Source: a bacterium (GTDB lineage: Bacteria; Actinomycetota; Acidimicrobiia; Acidimicrobiales; CATQHL01). From it: 64,000 nucleotides of DNA. The notes under the pieces were generated by a model that saw only the letters and a list, made by a program, of their open reading frames with translations, had not been told where the DNA came from and searched no databases. Made by a program: the position numbers and the translations under genes. Below, one piece after another: positions 19,756-27,969 of the stretch; within the stretch, counting starts at the first letter, position 1; every line of letters begins with the position of its first letter. The DNA lies in NCBI GenBank assembly GCA_026708055.1, contig JAPOVS010000052.1, positions 24,174 to 88,173 of the forward strand. Direction: 5' to 3'.

Positions 19756-20703
19756 TCAGTCGCTGAGGTGCTCCCGGATGTCGGCAAGCCACTTCTGTGC
19801 CCGCTGCCAGGCGGCGTCGGCGTCCCGCCGCGTGGCGTCGCCCTCTCGCCACGTGGCCGCCGGGTACGAGCCGAGGAACTTGACGTCGGCTTTCTTGGCT
19901 TGGATGTTCAGCAGGCTGTCGGCCAGGAGGTCGTCCGATATGTGCCCCTCGAGGTCTATGACGAAGCAGTAGTCCCCCAGTGCCTCTTTGGTTGGGCGAG
20001 ATTCCAGCTTGGTGAGGTTGATGGATCGAGCGGCGAACTCGTGCAGGATGCCGGCCAGCGATCCCGGCACATCCTCGCGCTGGAAGATCACGATCGAGGT
20101 CTTGTCGTGACCCGTGGGTGCAGTGATGCCGGTCGCTGCCACCGCCACGAAGCGGGTGTGCTGCTCGTTGTCGTCACCGATGTCTGCCGCGAGTGACGCC
20201 AAGCGGTAGATCTCGGCAGCCCGGCCGGCTCCGATGGCGGCGGTATGCGGGGCGGCCTCCTCGGCAACGACGCGGACCGCCTCGGCGGTGGACGTGGCCG
20301 ATTCGACGTTGGCGTGCGGGATGTTCGTTCGCAGGAACGTCCGGCACTGCGCGGTAGCCATCGGGAAGGACACGACCCGTCGTACATCGGCGAGTTCCGT
20401 TCCCGGAGGCGCCAGCAGGCTGAGTTGGACGGGTATGACGCTCTCGCGCTGGATGAGCAGTTCGGACTCCAGAGCCAGGTTGTCCAGGGTGACGTTCACC
20501 GACCCACCGAGGGAGTTCTCGATGGCGACGAAGCCGAAGTCCACGTCTCCGCAGGCGGCGGCCTCCAGCACGTCGGGGATCGTCGACATCGGTAGGTGGA
20601 TGTCCTCGCAGAACGCCGGCTCCAGCCGCAGCGCTTCCTCGGTGAAAGTGCCTGGGGGTCCGAGGTAGGCGACGCGGCGGGGCGCCGCGGGACGGCGGGT
20701 CAT
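19756..20703 (-). CDS. pheA: Prephenate dehydratase
   Basis: 315 residues from ATG 20703. Catalytic domain starts VAYLGPPGTFTEEAL and includes FVAIENSLGGSVNVTLDNL and the TRF motif in HTRFVAVA; a C-terminal ACT domain carries PGSLAGILHEFAARSINLTK and ESRPT, the phenylalanine-sensing residues. Converts prephenate to phenylpyruvate. The frame stays open upstream of 20703 but is not family-like. Divergent from larB. Confidence 0.95.
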   Translation of the reverse strand: MTRRPAAPRRVAYLGPPGTFTEEALRLEPAFCEDIHLPMSTIPDVLEAAACGDVDFGFVAIENSLGGSVNVTLDNLALESELLIQRESVIPVQLSLLAPPGTELADVRRVVSFPMATAQCRTFLRTNIPHANVESATSTAEAVRVVAEEAAPHTAAIGAGRAAEIYRLASLAADIGDDNEQHTRFVAVAATGITAPTGHDKTSIVIFQREDVPGSLAGILHEFAARSINLTKLESRPTKEALGDYCFVIDLEGHISDDLLADSLLNIQAKKADVKFLGSYPAATWREGDATRRDADAAWQRAQKWLADIREHLSD

Positions 20704-20802
20704 GGGCGGCAAGGATACAGAAGCACCGGTAAGGTCGCCCTGTGGCACCGCGGTCGGCGTATTGCGGCCTCGGGTCACGGTGTCATCGGAGGTCGAAACA
20801 GT

Positions 20803-21555
20803 ATGGACGAGGGCGTCTTGCGTGAGCTGCTCGCCGGCGTGCGGGCGGGGGAGATCCACCCCGACGAGGCCGTGCGGGAGCTCCGGCGTCTCCCATTCGG
20901 CGATCTGGGCTTTGCCAGGGTCGACCATCACCGGCGGCTGCGCTCACCGATCGGCGAGGTCGTGTACGGCCCGGGCAAGGAGCCTGGCGAGTGCGCCGCC
21001 ATCGTGGCCGAGCTGCTGGCTGCGGGGTCGGGACCGGTCCTGCTGACCCGGGCGAGCGCGACCCAGGCGACCGCCGCCCTGGCCGCCAACCCGGGTGGGC
21101 GGGAGCATGGCTCGGTGATCGTCTGGCGTCCGGGGGAGCCGGTCCGGGCGAACGTCGTGATCGCCACCGCGGGCACCGCTGACGGGCCTGTGGCGGCCGA
21201 GTGTGACGCGGTCCTGGCGGCGCACGGTGTGGCAGCGCGGCGACTGAACGACGTGGGCGTGGCCGGAGTGCACCGCCTGCTCGTGGAGGTCGGCGCTTTG
21301 CAGGACGCCACCGCCGTGGTCGTCGTGGCAGGCATGGAGGGGGCTCTGCCGAGCGTGGTGGGAGGTCTCACCGCGGCTCCGGTCGTGGCCGTGCCCACCA
21401 GCACGGGGTACGGGGCCGCCTTCGAGGGCGTGACCGCGCTGCTGTCGATGCTGGCTTCGTGCGCCGCCGGGGTCACGGTCGTGGGCATCGACAACGGCTT
21501 CGGAGCGGCCGCTGCCGTGTTGCGAATGCTCGACGGTGCCGCTGGCCCGGCGTGA
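20803..21555 (+). CDS. larB: Nickel-pincer cofactor biosynthesis protein LarB
   Basis: 250 residues. N-terminal GEIHPDEAVRELRRLPFGDLGFARVDHHR and C-terminal PurE-like part (VVVVAGMEGALPSVVGGL, VPTSTGYGAAF) match LarB, which carboxylates and hydrolyses nicotinic acid adenine dinucleotide in making the Ni-pincer cofactor of lactate racemase and relatives. ATG 20803. larC follows after 22 bp. No larE or larA in the window. Confidence 0.92.
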   Translation: MDEGVLRELLAGVRAGEIHPDEAVRELRRLPFGDLGFARVDHHRRLRSPIGEVVYGPGKEPGECAAIVAELLAAGSGPVLLTRASATQATAALAANPGGREHGSVIVWRPGEPVRANVVIATAGTADGPVAAECDAVLAAHGVAARRLNDVGVAGVHRLLVEVGALQDATAVVVVAGMEGALPSVVGGLTAAPVVAVPTSTGYGAAFEGVTALLSMLASCAAGVTVVGIDNGFGAAAAVLRMLDGAAGPA

Positions 21556-21577
21556 GTCGCCTGGCAGTGGAGGGCGG

Positions 21578-22810
21578 ATGGACGATCCCGATCTGAGCCG
21601 ACCGGCCGCCGCAGTTGACGCAGTCGTGCCGGCCGTGGCGTGGTTCAACTGCTTCTGCGGTGTCGCCGGCGACATGGCTCTGGGCGCGTTGGTGGATGCC
21701 GGCGCCGAGGTGGACGCGGTCCGCGACATCCTCGACGGCCTGACCCTGCCGGGTTGGGAACTCCTGGTGTCGCCGACTCTGCGGGGCGGGATCGCCGCCT
21801 CCGATGTCACCGTCAGGGTGTCGGAATCCGGCGTAGTGCGCACGGCGTCACACATCCTGGGTCTGATCGGCGATGCCGAGCTTCCCGAACGCGTGCGGCG
21901 CCGCGCCTTGGCGGTGTTCCGGGCACTGGCCACGACCGAGGCCCGCTTGCATGGCCGCCCCGTCGAGCAGGTGCACTTCCACGAGGTCGGCGGTCTGGAC
22001 GCCATCGTCGACGTGGTCGGCACCTGCGCGGCGCTCGAGGCCCTGAATGTGTCCGAGGTGTACGTGAGTCCGATCGCGCAGGGCCAGGGAATGATCCGCA
22101 GCGCTCACGGCCACTTGCCCATCCCGGCGCCGGCGACCGTCGAGCTCCTGCGGGGCGCGCCGACATTCGGGACCGACGTTCCCCTCGAACTCACCACGCC
22201 CACCGGCGCGGCTCTGATGACGGCTCTGGCCTCGGGTTTCGGCGCGATGCCGGCGATGACGGTCTCGTCGGTCGGCTACGGCGCCGGCGACCGGGACCTG
22301 CAGGATCGGCCCAACGTGACCCAGGTCGTCATCGGGCGGAGCGAGGCGACGCTCAGCGCCGGCCAGGAGGTCCAGTTGCTCGAAACGAATGTGGACGACG
22401 TGACGGGCGAGATGCTCGCCTACACCACCGGGGCGCTGCTTCAGGCGGGGGCCCACGACGCCTGGATCACGCCGGTCGTCATGAAGAAAGGTCGCCCGGC
22501 CCACGTGGTCAGCGCGCTGGTTGATCCCGCGCTGGCTGCCACCGTCGCCGACGTGATGCTGACCGAGACCGGCAGCCTCGGCATTCGCGCCACGACGCTG
22601 CAACGCTGGCCCCGTTCGCGCGAGCAGGTCGAGGTACACGTCGACGGCCTGCGGGTTCGCCTGAAGGTTGCCCCGGGCCGGGTGAAGGTGGAGCACGACG
22701 ATGCCGCCGCGGTGGCCGCCGCAACCGGCCGTCCCCTGCGCGAGGTCGTGGAGCTGGCCGTCGAAGCCTGGCAACGGCCGCACGCGGCCCCCGAACCGCC
22801 CGGGGAGTGA
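21578..22810 (+). CDS. larC: Nickel insertion protein LarC
   Basis: About 410 residues starting at ATG 21578 behind GGAGGGCG. Signature FNCFCGVAGDMALGALVDAG at the N-terminus, VHFHEVGGLDAIVDVVG in the middle, and a C-terminal NVDDVTGEMLAY stretch. LarC is the CTP-dependent cyclometallase that inserts Ni into the pincer cofactor. In Lactobacillus larC needs a programmed frameshift (larC1/larC2); here it is one continuous frame. Confidence 0.92.
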   Translation: MDDPDLSRPAAAVDAVVPAVAWFNCFCGVAGDMALGALVDAGAEVDAVRDILDGLTLPGWELLVSPTLRGGIAASDVTVRVSESGVVRTASHILGLIGDAELPERVRRRALAVFRALATTEARLHGRPVEQVHFHEVGGLDAIVDVVGTCAALEALNVSEVYVSPIAQGQGMIRSAHGHLPIPAPATVELLRGAPTFGTDVPLELTTPTGAALMTALASGFGAMPAMTVSSVGYGAGDRDLQDRPNVTQVVIGRSEATLSAGQEVQLLETNVDDVTGEMLAYTTGALLQAGAHDAWITPVVMKKGRPAHVVSALVDPALAATVADVMLTETGSLGIRATTLQRWPRSREQVEVHVDGLRVRLKVAPGRVKVEHDDAAAVAAATGRPLREVVELAVEAWQRPHAAPEPPGE

Positions 22811-22846
22811 GCCTCCGGACAACTCGCCGCCCGTAGGCTCGCCTCC

Positions 22847-23560
22847 GTGGACGAGCGCTTCTACTTCCGGCAATTGCTTTCGGGCGCGGACTTCGCCCTC
22901 GGCGACGAGTTGGCCCGGCAGATGCGCAACTTCGTCTACCTGATCGGCGACCGGGAGACCTCCGAAGCGCTCGTCATCGACCCGGCCTATGACCCCGCCG
23001 GCATCGTGGACCTCTGCAATGCCGACGGGATGCGCCTGGCCGGCGTGCTCGCCACCCACTACCACCCCGACCACGTCGGGGGCAGCATGATGGGCCTCTC
23101 GATTCCCGGCATCGCCGAACTCTTGGAAGTCGTCGACGTGCCGGTGCACGTACAGGCCGACGAATTGGCCTACATGTCCGCCGTGACCGGCCTCGGCCCC
23201 CCGGAACTCCGCAGCCACAGCGGGGGCGACGTGGTCAGCGTCGGCGGATTGGAGATCGAGTTGATCCACACGCCGGGGCACACGCCCGGGAGTCAGTGCT
23301 TCCTCGTCCGCGGCAGCCTGCTGTCGGGGGACACGCTGTTTCTCGAGGGCTGCGGGCGCACCGACCTCCCCGGCGGCGATCCGGCGGCCATGTACGAGAG
23401 CCTCACACGCCGGCTGGGGCGGGTGCCCGATGACACGGTGCTCTTTCCGGGGCACTACTACGCCGCGGGTCCGTCCGCACCTCTCGGACGGACCCGCAGG
23501 TCGAACTACGTCTTCAAGCCTCGCAACGCGACGGAGTGGCTGGCGATGTTCGGTGGCTGA
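22847..23560 (+). CDS. Metallo-beta-lactamase-fold hydrolase (glyoxalase II-like)
   Basis: 237 residues. Metal motif THYHPDHVGG near residue 70, then TPGHTPGSQCFL, SGDTLFLEGCGRTDLPGG and LFPGHYY, the layout of glyoxalase II-like thioesterases and persulfide dioxygenase relatives. GTG start at 22847. Cytoplasmic, no signal peptide. Substrate not determinable. Confidence 0.85.
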   Translation: MDERFYFRQLLSGADFALGDELARQMRNFVYLIGDRETSEALVIDPAYDPAGIVDLCNADGMRLAGVLATHYHPDHVGGSMMGLSIPGIAELLEVVDVPVHVQADELAYMSAVTGLGPPELRSHSGGDVVSVGGLEIELIHTPGHTPGSQCFLVRGSLLSGDTLFLEGCGRTDLPGGDPAAMYESLTRRLGRVPDDTVLFPGHYYAAGPSAPLGRTRRSNYVFKPRNATEWLAMFGG

Positions 23561-23721
23561 ACGGCGTCCTGTCGGCGGTCGGTGCTCCGCCCGAACATGG
23601 GAGCCGCCGGTCTCGGAGTGCGCGGAGTTAGGCTGTCCTGGGCAGTGGAGCGGAGTAGTGCCGGAAACCGCACTTGGCGGATGCCGGCATGACAGGGCAG
23701 ATCCGCGATAAAGGAAACGAC

Positions 23722-24792
23722 ATGATCAGGCGATCTTCTCTTGGCCGCGCCGCGCCGCGCCGCTTGGCGCTTCGGACTCTGGCGCCGGTGCTCGTCCTGG
23801 CGCTCGCCGCCGCCGCGTGCGGGAACGCCGAGGTGGGCCCCACCCTGACCGCCGAGCGGCCGCCGCCGCCGACGTCCGCGACACCCGCGGCGACGACCGC
23901 TCCCGCTGTCGAGCCGCCCCTGGCCGCTCCCACGACGACCGCGGTGCCTCTCAGCCGGACGACCGAGCCCACGATCCTCGTCACGGCGCCTCCAGCGCCG
24001 CCGGGCGCCGAGGGCGGCGATCCGCCCGTGCCCCCGCCGTACCTGCCCGACGTGCCGCTGCCGGAGGAGATGGAGGATCCCAGTCTCACTGTTCTGCCGG
24101 TGGAGGAACTCCCGCCGCCGCCACCGCCCACGGCGGCCCCGACCACGGCGCCTCCCTGGGAGCCCGTCACGATCCTGACCTCCAGGGACGATGTGAACAC
24201 CATCATTCCGGTGTACGACGCCCCCAACGGCACGCGTCTCGCCTTCCCCGACGGGGATCTCTGGAGTTACACCTTCCGCCGTAACCGTCTCGTGGCGCGA
24301 GTGCTGCAGGGGGCCGAGGGCGACGAATGGGTGCAGGTGGAGTTGCCGGTGCGGCCCAATGGGGCGCGCGGCTGGATTCGCGCCGAGCACTTCAACTGGT
24401 CGACTGTCAGCCACCATGTCCTCATCGACGTCTCGGATCGCAGCGTGGCGCTCTACGAGGGCGACAACCTGGTCGCGTCGACGAGGGCGATCGTCGGCAA
24501 GCCGGCGACACCCACCCCGACGCTGTCGGGGTTCCTCGTGGAGAAGCTGCCGAACCACGGCCAGCAGAACGCCAGCATCGTGCTGGGGGACTGGATCCTG
24601 ATGCTGTCGTTCTTCAGCGAGGCGCTGAACAGCTTCGGCGGCGGGTTGCCGCGCATCGCCGTGCACGGCACGCACATTCCCGAGCGCGTCGGCGAGGCGC
24701 TGTCCAACGGCTGTATCCGCATCCCCAACGACATTGTGGAGACCATCGCCCAGCAGGCCCCGCTGGGAACCGTGGTGAACATCGTCGCCTGA
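23722..24792 (+). CDS. L,D-transpeptidase lipoprotein (first of tandem pair)
   Basis: 356 residues from ATG 23722 behind AAAGGAAAC. Basic N-terminus, hydrophobic segment and lipobox-like LAAAAC before Cys 33 or so, then a Pro/Thr/Ala-rich spacer to about residue 150, an SH3-like region (DVNTIIPVYDAPNGTRL) and a C-terminal YkuD domain. The catalytic motif HGTHIP...SNGCIRIPN carries the active Cys. Predicted to form 3-3 cross-links or attach proteins in the wall, anchored outside the membrane. The next gene is a clear paralogue 11 bp downstream. Confidence 0.9.
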   Translation: MIRRSSLGRAAPRRLALRTLAPVLVLALAAAACGNAEVGPTLTAERPPPPTSATPAATTAPAVEPPLAAPTTTAVPLSRTTEPTILVTAPPAPPGAEGGDPPVPPPYLPDVPLPEEMEDPSLTVLPVEELPPPPPPTAAPTTAPPWEPVTILTSRDDVNTIIPVYDAPNGTRLAFPDGDLWSYTFRRNRLVARVLQGAEGDEWVQVELPVRPNGARGWIRAEHFNWSTVSHHVLIDVSDRSVALYEGDNLVASTRAIVGKPATPTPTLSGFLVEKLPNHGQQNASIVLGDWILMLSFFSEALNSFGGGLPRIAVHGTHIPERVGEALSNGCIRIPNDIVETIAQQAPLGTVVNIVA

Positions 24793-24803
24793 GAGGGGCG
24801 CCG

Positions 24804-26138
24804 GTGCGGTCCTTGCAACGTCGAAGCAGAGTTGGTGCACCCGCCTGCGGGTCGAGTCCCCGCCGCGGTCGGCGCGCGGCGCGGGCGACGGCGATCGCGG
24901 CGACGATTGCGCTGCTGGCGTCGTGCGGTTCGGACACCGAGCAGGTGGTCGTGGAGCCTGCTCCTCCCGAGACTGCCGCCACGACAGAGCAAGCGGCGAC
25001 TCCGGCGACTCCTCCTCCGGCGTCCGCCAAGTCGGCAGCTCCCGATCCCGCCGAGACGCGTGCGTCACCTCAACCGCCCCCGGACCCTCCCCCGCCGCCG
25101 GATCCCGCGCCCTCGCCCTCGCAGCCGCCGGATCCGGTGCCCCCGGAGCCGCCCCCGCCGCCGCCCGAGCCGCCGGTCCCGGACCCCGACCCGCCGCCTC
25201 CTGAGCCCCCGGACCCCGAGCCGCCGCTCCCGGACCCCGACCCGCCGCCTCCTGAGCCCCCGGACCCCGAGCCGCCGCTCCCGGACCCCGACCCGCCGCC
25301 TCCTGAGCCCCCGGACCCCGAGCCGCCGCTCCCGGACCCCGAGCCGCCGCCTCCTGAGCCCGCGGCCGCGCCCGAGCCACGCGCTCCCCCGGAGCCCGCT
25401 GAGGACCCCGAAGTGGCGGAACCGCCGGCGTCCGGCCCTCCCCCGGATCCACCGGCGCCCCCGCCGCCGACCCGGGCGCTGCAGCCACCGGCGACCCCCG
25501 CGTGGAGTCCGGTCACCGTCCTCGTCTCCAAGGAGACCGTGAACGGCATCATCCCGGTGTACGACGCCCCTGAAGGGGACCGGCTGTCATTCCGCGACGG
25601 TGAGGTCTGGAGCTACACCTTCCGCGGCAACCGGTTGGTGCTTCGAGTACTCCGGACCTGGCCGGGCGACGAATGGGCCGAGGTGGAACTACCCGTCCGT
25701 CCCAACGGCAGCCGCGGCTGGGTCCGCACGGAGAATTTCACCTGGTCGACGGTGAACCACCACGTCCTCATCGACCTCTCGGACCGCCTGGTGGCCCTGT
25801 TCGACGGCGACGACCTGGTGACCTACACCCGCGCCATCGTGGGCAGGCCGAACACGCCAACCCCGGCGCTGCGAGGCTTCATTGTGGAGAAGTTGCCGAA
25901 TCACAGCCAGCAGAATGCCAGCGTCGTGTTGGGTGATTGGATCTTGATGCTGTCGTTCTTCAGCGAGGTGCTGGAAAGTTTCAGCGGCGGGTTGCCGCGC
26001 ATCGCCGTGCACGGCACGCACATCCCCGACCGCGTCGGCGAGGCGCTGTCGAACGGCTGCATCCGCATCCCCAACAACATCATCGAGGTCATCGCCCGCA
26101 CCGCCCCCCTCGGCACGGTCGTGAACATCACGGCCTGA
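24804..26138 (+). CDS. L,D-transpeptidase lipoprotein with proline-rich repeat spacer
   Basis: 444 residues from GTG 24804. Arg-rich N-terminus, membrane segment and consensus lipobox LLASC. The spacer (about residues 50-230) is almost wholly P, E, D and A and contains three exact 17-residue units, PDPDPPPPEPPDPEPPL, plus a partial fourth. SH3-like region (ETVNGIIPVYDAPEGDRL) and YkuD domain with SNGCIRIPN follow and are nearly identical to the upstream paralogue. The long rigid spacer probably carries the enzyme across the wall; this is inference. Confidence 0.9.
   Translation: MRSLQRRSRVGAPACGSSPRRGRRAARATAIAATIALLASCGSDTEQVVVEPAPPETAATTEQAATPATPPPASAKSAAPDPAETRASPQPPPDPPPPPDPAPSPSQPPDPVPPEPPPPPPEPPVPDPDPPPPEPPDPEPPLPDPDPPPPEPPDPEPPLPDPDPPPPEPPDPEPPLPDPEPPPPEPAAAPEPRAPPEPAEDPEVAEPPASGPPPDPPAPPPPTRALQPPATPAWSPVTVLVSKETVNGIIPVYDAPEGDRLSFRDGEVWSYTFRGNRLVLRVLRTWPGDEWAEVELPVRPNGSRGWVRTENFTWSTVNHHVLIDLSDRLVALFDGDDLVTYTRAIVGRPNTPTPALRGFIVEKLPNHSQQNASVVLGDWILMLSFFSEVLESFSGGLPRIAVHGTHIPDRVGEALSNGCIRIPNNIIEVIARTAPLGTVVNITA
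25179..25360 (+). repeat. 51-bp in-frame tandem repeat
   Basis: Three exact 51-bp units at 25179-25229, 25230-25280 and 25281-25331 and a partial fourth, inside the second L,D-transpeptidase gene. Each unit encodes 17 residues, so copy-number change keeps the reading frame. Confidence 0.92.
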
Positions 26139-26145
26139 GCGCCGG

Positions 26146-27351
26146 TCAGCGCAGGGCGTCGGCCATGGTGTCGATGAGGCGGTCGATCTCGGCGTCGCTG
26201 ATGATCAGGGGCGGGCACATGGCCAGGGCGGAACCGATCGGGCGCACGATGACCCCCGCCTCCAGGATCTCGGCGCGCACGCCGGCGGCGTCGCGGCCGA
26301 GTTCGGCCGCCCAGACGGCGCCGGTTCCCCGGTAGCCGGCTACGAGGCCGTCATCGGCCATCGCCCGCAGGCCGGCCGAGATGCGCGCGCCGATGTGCGG
26401 CGCCCGCCCCACCAGACCCTCGGCATCCATGAGCTTCAGGTTCGCCACGCCGGCCGCGCAGGCGGCAGGGTGCCCCGAGTAGGTGTATCCGGTGCGCAGC
26501 AGGAAGCCGTCCGCTTGGGCCTCGAAGGTCTCGCAGACCCGCCGTGACAGGATCACCCCGGCCAGCGGCTGGTAGCCGGAGGTGATTCCCTTGGCGAAGG
26601 TCATGACGTCGGGGGTGACGTCGTAGTGCTGCGCGCCGAACCATTCGCCGGTTCGGCCGAATCCGCAGATCACCTCGTCGAGGATCAGCAGCGCCCCGTG
26701 GGTGTCGCAGAGTCGCCGCAGGCCCTCCAGGTAGCCCTCGGGGGGCGGCCACACCCCGCCGGCGCCCTGCAGCGGTTCGGAGATCACCGCGGCCAGTTGC
26801 TCGTCCTGGGCGGCCATCGCGACCGCCGCGGCCTCCAAGTCGTCGTGGGGCACCTCGATGAAGTGCGGCACCAGATCGCCCCAGCCTTCGCGGTTGGGAG
26901 CGATGCCCTGTGCCGCGGTACCGCCGAAGTTGGTGCCGTGGTAGCCGTTCGTGCGGGTGATCACGGTTTGCCGTCCGAGGTCGCCGCGCAACTGGTGCCA
27001 CTGGCGGGCGATCTTCAACGCGGTGTCCACTGCCTCCGAGCCCGAGCAGCACAGGAACACCCGCCCGCCGGAGAGCGGGGAGCGCTCGACGATCATGGCC
27101 GAGACTTCGTCCGCTGCGGGGTTCGTGAACGGCGCGAACGTGTTGTAGGCCTCCAGGTTGCGCATCTGGTCGGCGACGGCATCGATGATCTCGGCCCGAC
27201 CGTGTCCCGCCTGGCAGTACCAGAGGCTGGCCATGGCGTCCAGGTAGCTGTTGCCGGCGTCGTCCCACAGGGTGCAGCCCTCGCCACGCACGAGGTTGAT
27301 GTACCGCTCCAGGGTCGGCGGCGAGAACGGGTGGAGGAACGCGCTCGGCAT
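26146..27351 (-). CDS. Class III PLP-dependent aminotransferase
   Basis: 401 residues from ATG 27351, behind AAAGGAGCAGG. Fold type I class III features: GSEAVDTALKIARQWH, LDEVICGFGRTGEWFGA (PLP-binding Asp) and the Schiff-base Lys in FAKGITSGYQPLAGV. Family members use omega-amino acids, beta-alanine or putrescine-type donors with pyruvate; which one is not clear. Convergent with the transpeptidase gene (7 bp between stops). Confidence 0.88.
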   Translation of the reverse strand: MPSAFLHPFSPPTLERYINLVRGEGCTLWDDAGNSYLDAMASLWYCQAGHGRAEIIDAVADQMRNLEAYNTFAPFTNPAADEVSAMIVERSPLSGGRVFLCCSGSEAVDTALKIARQWHQLRGDLGRQTVITRTNGYHGTNFGGTAAQGIAPNREGWGDLVPHFIEVPHDDLEAAAVAMAAQDEQLAAVISEPLQGAGGVWPPPEGYLEGLRRLCDTHGALLILDEVICGFGRTGEWFGAQHYDVTPDVMTFAKGITSGYQPLAGVILSRRVCETFEAQADGFLLRTGYTYSGHPAACAAGVANLKLMDAEGLVGRAPHIGARISAGLRAMADDGLVAGYRGTGAVWAAELGRDAAGVRAEILEAGVIVRPIGSALAMCPPLIISDAEIDRLIDTMADALR

Positions 27352-27402
27352 GACGCCTGCTCCTTTCGATCCGGAACGATTCGAGGGTAACGTCGCCCCG
27401 GA

Positions 27403-27963
27403 ATGATTCTGTCCGATCGGTCCATCCGGGAACAGATCGCCCTCGGGCGCGTCGCCATCGAACCGCTGGCCGACGACGCTGTCCAACCCTCCTCGGTGGA
27501 TCTGCGCCTCGACCGCTACTTCCGGGTCTTCCGGAACCACACGATGGGCTGCATCGACGTCAAGAAGGATCTCGGCACCCTCACCGAACCCCTGGAGATC
27601 GGCCCCGACGGCGTGTTCATCCTGCACCCCGGCGAGTTCGTGCTGGGCTGCACGCTCGAGCGGGTGAGCCTGCCGGACGATCTGGTCGGGCGCCTCGAGG
27701 GCAAGTCGAGCCTGGGTCGGCTCGGGCTGTTGATTCACTCCACCGCCGGGTTCGTGGACGCCGGCTGGCAGGGTCAACTCACGCTGGAACTCTCGAACGT
27801 GGCAAACCTGCCGATCACGCTCTATCCGGGGATGAAGATCGGCCAGATCAGCTTCATCGCCATGAGCACCGCCGCGGAGAACCCCTACGGCTCGCGGGCG
27901 GTCGGCTCCAAGTACCAGGGCCAGGTCGGTCCGATCCCCAGCCGCTACTGGGAGAACTTCTGA
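27403..27963 (+). CDS. dcd: dCTP deaminase
   Basis: 186 residues, full length, with PSSVDLRLD at residues 29-37 and the active-site stretch [20 protein letters not shown]. Supplies dUMP/dUTP for dTMP synthesis; actinobacterial members are often bifunctional dCTP deaminase/dUTPase, which I cannot confirm. Divergent from the aminotransferase, convergent with the Fe-S reductase (6 bp between stops). Confidence 0.95.
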   Translation: MILSDRSIREQIALGRVAIEPLADDAVQPSSVDLRLDRYFRVFRNHTMGCIDVKKDLGTLTEPLEIGPDGVFILHPGEFVLGCTLERVSLPDDLVGRLEGKSSLGRLGLLIHSTAGFVDAGWQGQLTLELSNVANLPITLYPGMKIGQISFIAMSTAAENPYGSRAVGSKYQGQVGPIPSRYWENF

Positions 27964-27969
27964 CCTCAG

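Noticed and set aside
25179..25360. CRISPR-like regular repeats
   Set aside because: Units abut without spacers and are in frame within a coding proline-rich region.
23506..25488. Open antisense frame over the L,D-transpeptidase pair
   Set aside because: Low-complexity Pro/Gly/Arg product mirroring the proline repeats; no start signal or family.
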